The position numbers and the translations under genes were made by a program. The notes beneath the pieces are model-generated. The model saw only the letters and a list, made by a program, of their open reading frames with translations, had not been told where the DNA came from and did not search any database. A stretch of DNA of 8,028 bases, from contig CAIWLA010000385.1 in assembly GCA_903913345.1 (NCBI GenBank), positions 1-8,028 of the forward strand, in the 5' to 3' direction. Positions 7,438 to 8,028 of the stretch are shown here, piece by piece. Origin of the DNA: an uncultured Magnetococcales bacterium (GTDB taxonomy: Bacteria; Pseudomonadota; Magnetococcia; Magnetococcales; Magnetaquicoccaceae). How positions within the stretch are numbered: position 1 is the stretch's first letter; the number at the start of each line of letters is the position of its first letter.

Positions 7438-7466
7438 ATCATAGAGTGTCGATTCCTCCTTGTCCA
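7438..7466 (-). promoter_or_regulatory. sigma-70-like promoter for ppk2
   Basis: On the minus strand TGGACA (7461-7466) matches the -35 consensus at five of six positions. TATGAT (7438-7443) matches the -10 at five of six, and the spacer is exactly 17 bases. Transcription would start near 7431, giving a leader of about 85 bases before the ppk2 ATG. This assumes a sigma-70-type housekeeping factor in the host. Confidence 0.6.
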
Positions 7467-7513
7467 CCCATTATTGTGGTCGCGGCAGGGAACGGGATCA
7501 AGGCCCAATTTTT

Positions 7514-7933
7514 TTATGGATTATTCTGCATGAACGCCAGAAAATCCGCCGCCGAAAGGGGACGACTGTACCAGTAACCTTGAATCTCATCACACCCTTC
7601 CAGGCGCAAAAACGCCAACTGCTCCTCGGTTTCCACCCCCTCGGCAATGACCGTCAGACCCAGACTGTGGGCCAGACGGATGACGGCACGAATGATCGCC
7701 GCATCGTCGGCATCGTGGGTGCACTGACTCACAAAAGAGCGGTCAATTTTCAGGGTATCAATGGGAAACCGTTTGAGATAGCTGAGAGACGAAAAACCCG
7801 TGCCAAAATCGTCAATGGCCAACTTGATCCGGGCATCCGACAATATTTTTAATTTGGCAAGGGTGGTTTCGACCTGACCCATGGCAATGCTTTCGGTCAA
7901 TTCCAACTCCAACCAGTGGGGGTCCAGCCCCAT
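7514..7933 (-). pseudogene. C-terminal fragment of an EAL-domain c-di-GMP phosphodiesterase
   Basis: EAL domains hydrolyse cyclic di-GMP and lower its level. This 139-codon frame begins in the middle of such a domain at GLDPHWLELELTES. It keeps the TES glutamate, DDFGTG (loop 6), KIDRSF, AEGVE and QGYWYSRPL to the normal C-terminus (stop 7514-7516). The first roughly 100 residues of the domain, with the ExLxR signature and the N-motif, are absent, as are any sensory or GGDEF domains that usually precede it. Reading upstream in frame there are nine unrelated codons and then TAG (7958-7960), so the gene is interrupted here rather than cut by the window edge. The ATG at 7933 has AGAGG upstream by chance or as a secondary start, but a protein made from it would lack part of the active site. 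The fragment is therefore probably non-functional. Confidence 0.85.
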
Positions 7934-8028
7934 AAGCGTTAACCTCTTTACTGTAAGCTAGGTCTTGTGCTATGCTTCGGTCACTATGACTAAGCCAATC
8001 GCACTGATGGATCAAAACTGGGACTTCG
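7934..8028. mobile_element. foreign-looking segment, possible end of an insertion element
   Basis: This segment replaces the expected 5' part of the EAL gene. By my count 43 of its 95 bases are G or C, lower than the coding regions beside it. The EAL frame hits a stop in it, and a plus-strand frame opens at 7986 pointing away from the junction. A plus-strand extended -10-like TGCTATGCT with a weak TTTACT -35 lies before that start. Such an arrangement is common at insertion sequence ends. No terminal repeat or target duplication can be shown because only one end is present; a simple rearrangement or an assembly join is also possible. Confidence 0.35.
7986..8028 (+). CDS. start of an unidentified gene, possibly a transposase
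   Basis: ATG at 7986 opens a frame of 14 codons (MTKPIALMDQNWDF) that runs off the right edge. It is the only plausible plus-strand start in the window. I do not recognise the peptide. There is no clear ribosome binding site. Its position at the junction with the broken EAL gene suggests a mobile-element gene, but that is inference only. Confidence 0.3.
   Translation, partial: MTKPIALMDQNWDF

Noticed and set aside
1..8028. CRISPR array, tRNA or rRNA genes, toxin-antitoxin or defence operon
   Set aside because: I saw no spaced direct repeats, no cloverleaf or rRNA-like sequence, and no pair of small genes of that type; the window is nearly filled by the listed genes.

Overview
This window looks like an ordinary piece of chromosome from a Gram-negative, probably proteobacterial, organism. 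Coding sequence is moderately GC-rich. Exported HtrA-type and AsmA-like proteins, together with LipB and PPK2, point to a cell with an envelope and periplasm. Some codon and protein flavour recalls Magnetococcales or other deep-branching Alphaproteobacteria, but that placement is a guess, because no rRNA or other taxonomic marker is present. All seven recognisable genes lie on the minus strand, so transcription runs from high to low coordinates. Only the last ~40 bases carry a possible plus-strand start.

In transcription order, from the right edge: (1) 7934-8028 is a short AT-richer segment that does not match what should precede the neighbouring gene; a plus-strand reading frame opens in it at 7986. 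It abuts (2) the C-terminal part of an EAL cyclic-di-GMP phosphodiesterase (7514-7933), whose N-terminal part is gone. After a 169-bp gap holding a good sigma-70-like promoter comes (3) ppk2 (6307-7344), a polyphosphate kinase 2 with a long low-complexity N-terminal extension containing two runs of eight C. A 125-bp gap with a 73-bp nested inverted repeat leads to (4) a cytidylate-kinase-like protein with a degenerate phosphate-binding loop (5471-6181) and, five bases downstream, (5) lipB (4746-5465). After a 200-bp gap with a small hairpin come (6) a Nudix hydrolase with a TTG start (4099-4545), (7) an HtrA/Do-family periplasmic protease (2672-4102) overlapping it by 4 bp, and (8) an exported AsmA-like protein (1792-2700) overlapping htrA by 29 bp. 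After 89 bp comes (9) gyrA (1-1702), which runs off the left edge just past its GyrA box.

The genes fall into probable transcription units: ppk2 alone; kinase-like gene plus lipB; Nudix, htrA and AsmA-like gene as a tightly overlapping, probably translationally coupled set; and gyrA. They are mostly housekeeping functions: nucleotide and phosphate metabolism, lipoate transfer, periplasmic protein quality control and DNA topology. I see no convincing new multi-gene system. The points most worth a second look are the broken EAL gene with a foreign-looking junction, the kinase-like protein without a normal P-loop, the poly-C tracts in ppk2, the shared leader motif upstream of two genes, and the valine at the quinolone-determining position of GyrA.
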